A stretch of 33,538 nt of DNA, from contig SLJN01000172.1 in the NCBI GenBank assembly GCA_007135115.1, positions 1 to 33,538 on the forward strand, given 5' to 3'. Below, one piece after another: positions 33,507-33,538 of the stretch; the stretch's first letter is position 1, and each line of letters opens with the position of its first letter. The DNA comes from Balneolales bacterium. Its GTDB lineage: Bacteria > Bacteroidota > Rhodothermia > Balneolales > Natronogracilivirgulaceae. A program made the translations under genes and the position numbers. The notes beneath the pieces were generated by a model. That model made no database searches. It had not been told where the DNA came from and saw only the letters and a list, made by a program, of their open reading frames with translations.

Positions 33507-33538
33507 TACCCGCCGATCCGGTTCAGGAGTTTGTACTG

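Overview
The window looks like a chromosomal segment from a Gram-negative member of the Bacteroidota/Rhodothermota/Balneolota assemblage. That placement is inference. It rests on many lipoproteins with short signal peptides, mostly weak Shine-Dalgarno signals, an LpxH-type lipid A hydrolase next to a class A penicillin-binding protein, a DPP-IV-like S9 peptidase lipoprotein, and strongly acidic (Asp/Glu-rich) exported proteins such as halophilic Balneolaceae have. No rRNA, tRNA, CRISPR array, phage gene or transposase gene was found.

Layout. 1-2258: an esterase and a DoxX protein, convergent, separated by one copy of a ~210-250 bp palindromic repeat and followed by a second. 2259-5125: an S9 peptidase lipoprotein overlapping a small lipoprotein gene. 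5126-6034: a gene-free, repeat-rich stretch. 6035-6667: a FAS1 (fasciclin) lipoprotein with a terminator. 6797-11547: an SbcD/SbcC-like (YhaO/YhaN-type) nuclease-ATPase pair in which the ATPase has a long C-terminal extension. 11667-16227: an unknown His-rich lipoprotein, a class III CoA-transferase, a four-helix membrane protein, an UppP/BacA homologue with unusual active-site residues, and thioredoxin with a terminator. 16228-18194: one DUF1761 membrane protein among many repeats. 18195-22773: a serine beta-lactamase-like hydrolase, a HAD-IIA phosphatase, a RibD/DHFR-like reductase, two small membrane proteins (one absent from the ORF track) and a lipoprotein of unknown function. 22901-28112: the conserved prkA-yeaH-spoVR starvation/stress kinase operon on the minus strand. 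28488-30001: a UPF0489/arginase-like protein and a cupin. 30130-33506: lpxH followed by pbp1A on the minus strand.

The most unusual content is not protein-coding. At least four families of imperfect palindromic interspersed repeats fill the intergenic spaces: a three-hairpin REP-like unit, a long-hairpin unit, a 'CCGCAGAG' unit between genes, and an AAGTCC...GGAC unit. In two places one element has landed inside another. A ~418 bp element with 21/23-matching terminal inverted repeats splits the first hairpin of a REP-like unit at 17.3-17.75 kb. A ~108 bp element with matching ~21 bp ends sits in the loop of a long-hairpin unit inside the prkA operon at 25.9 kb. These are non-autonomous elements whose mobilising enzymes are not in the window.

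Genes that plausibly work together are lpxH with pbp1A and uppP (envelope building), the yhaO/yhaN-like pair (DNA end processing), and prkA/yeaH/spoVR (stress signalling). The rest look like independent housekeeping or accessory genes.
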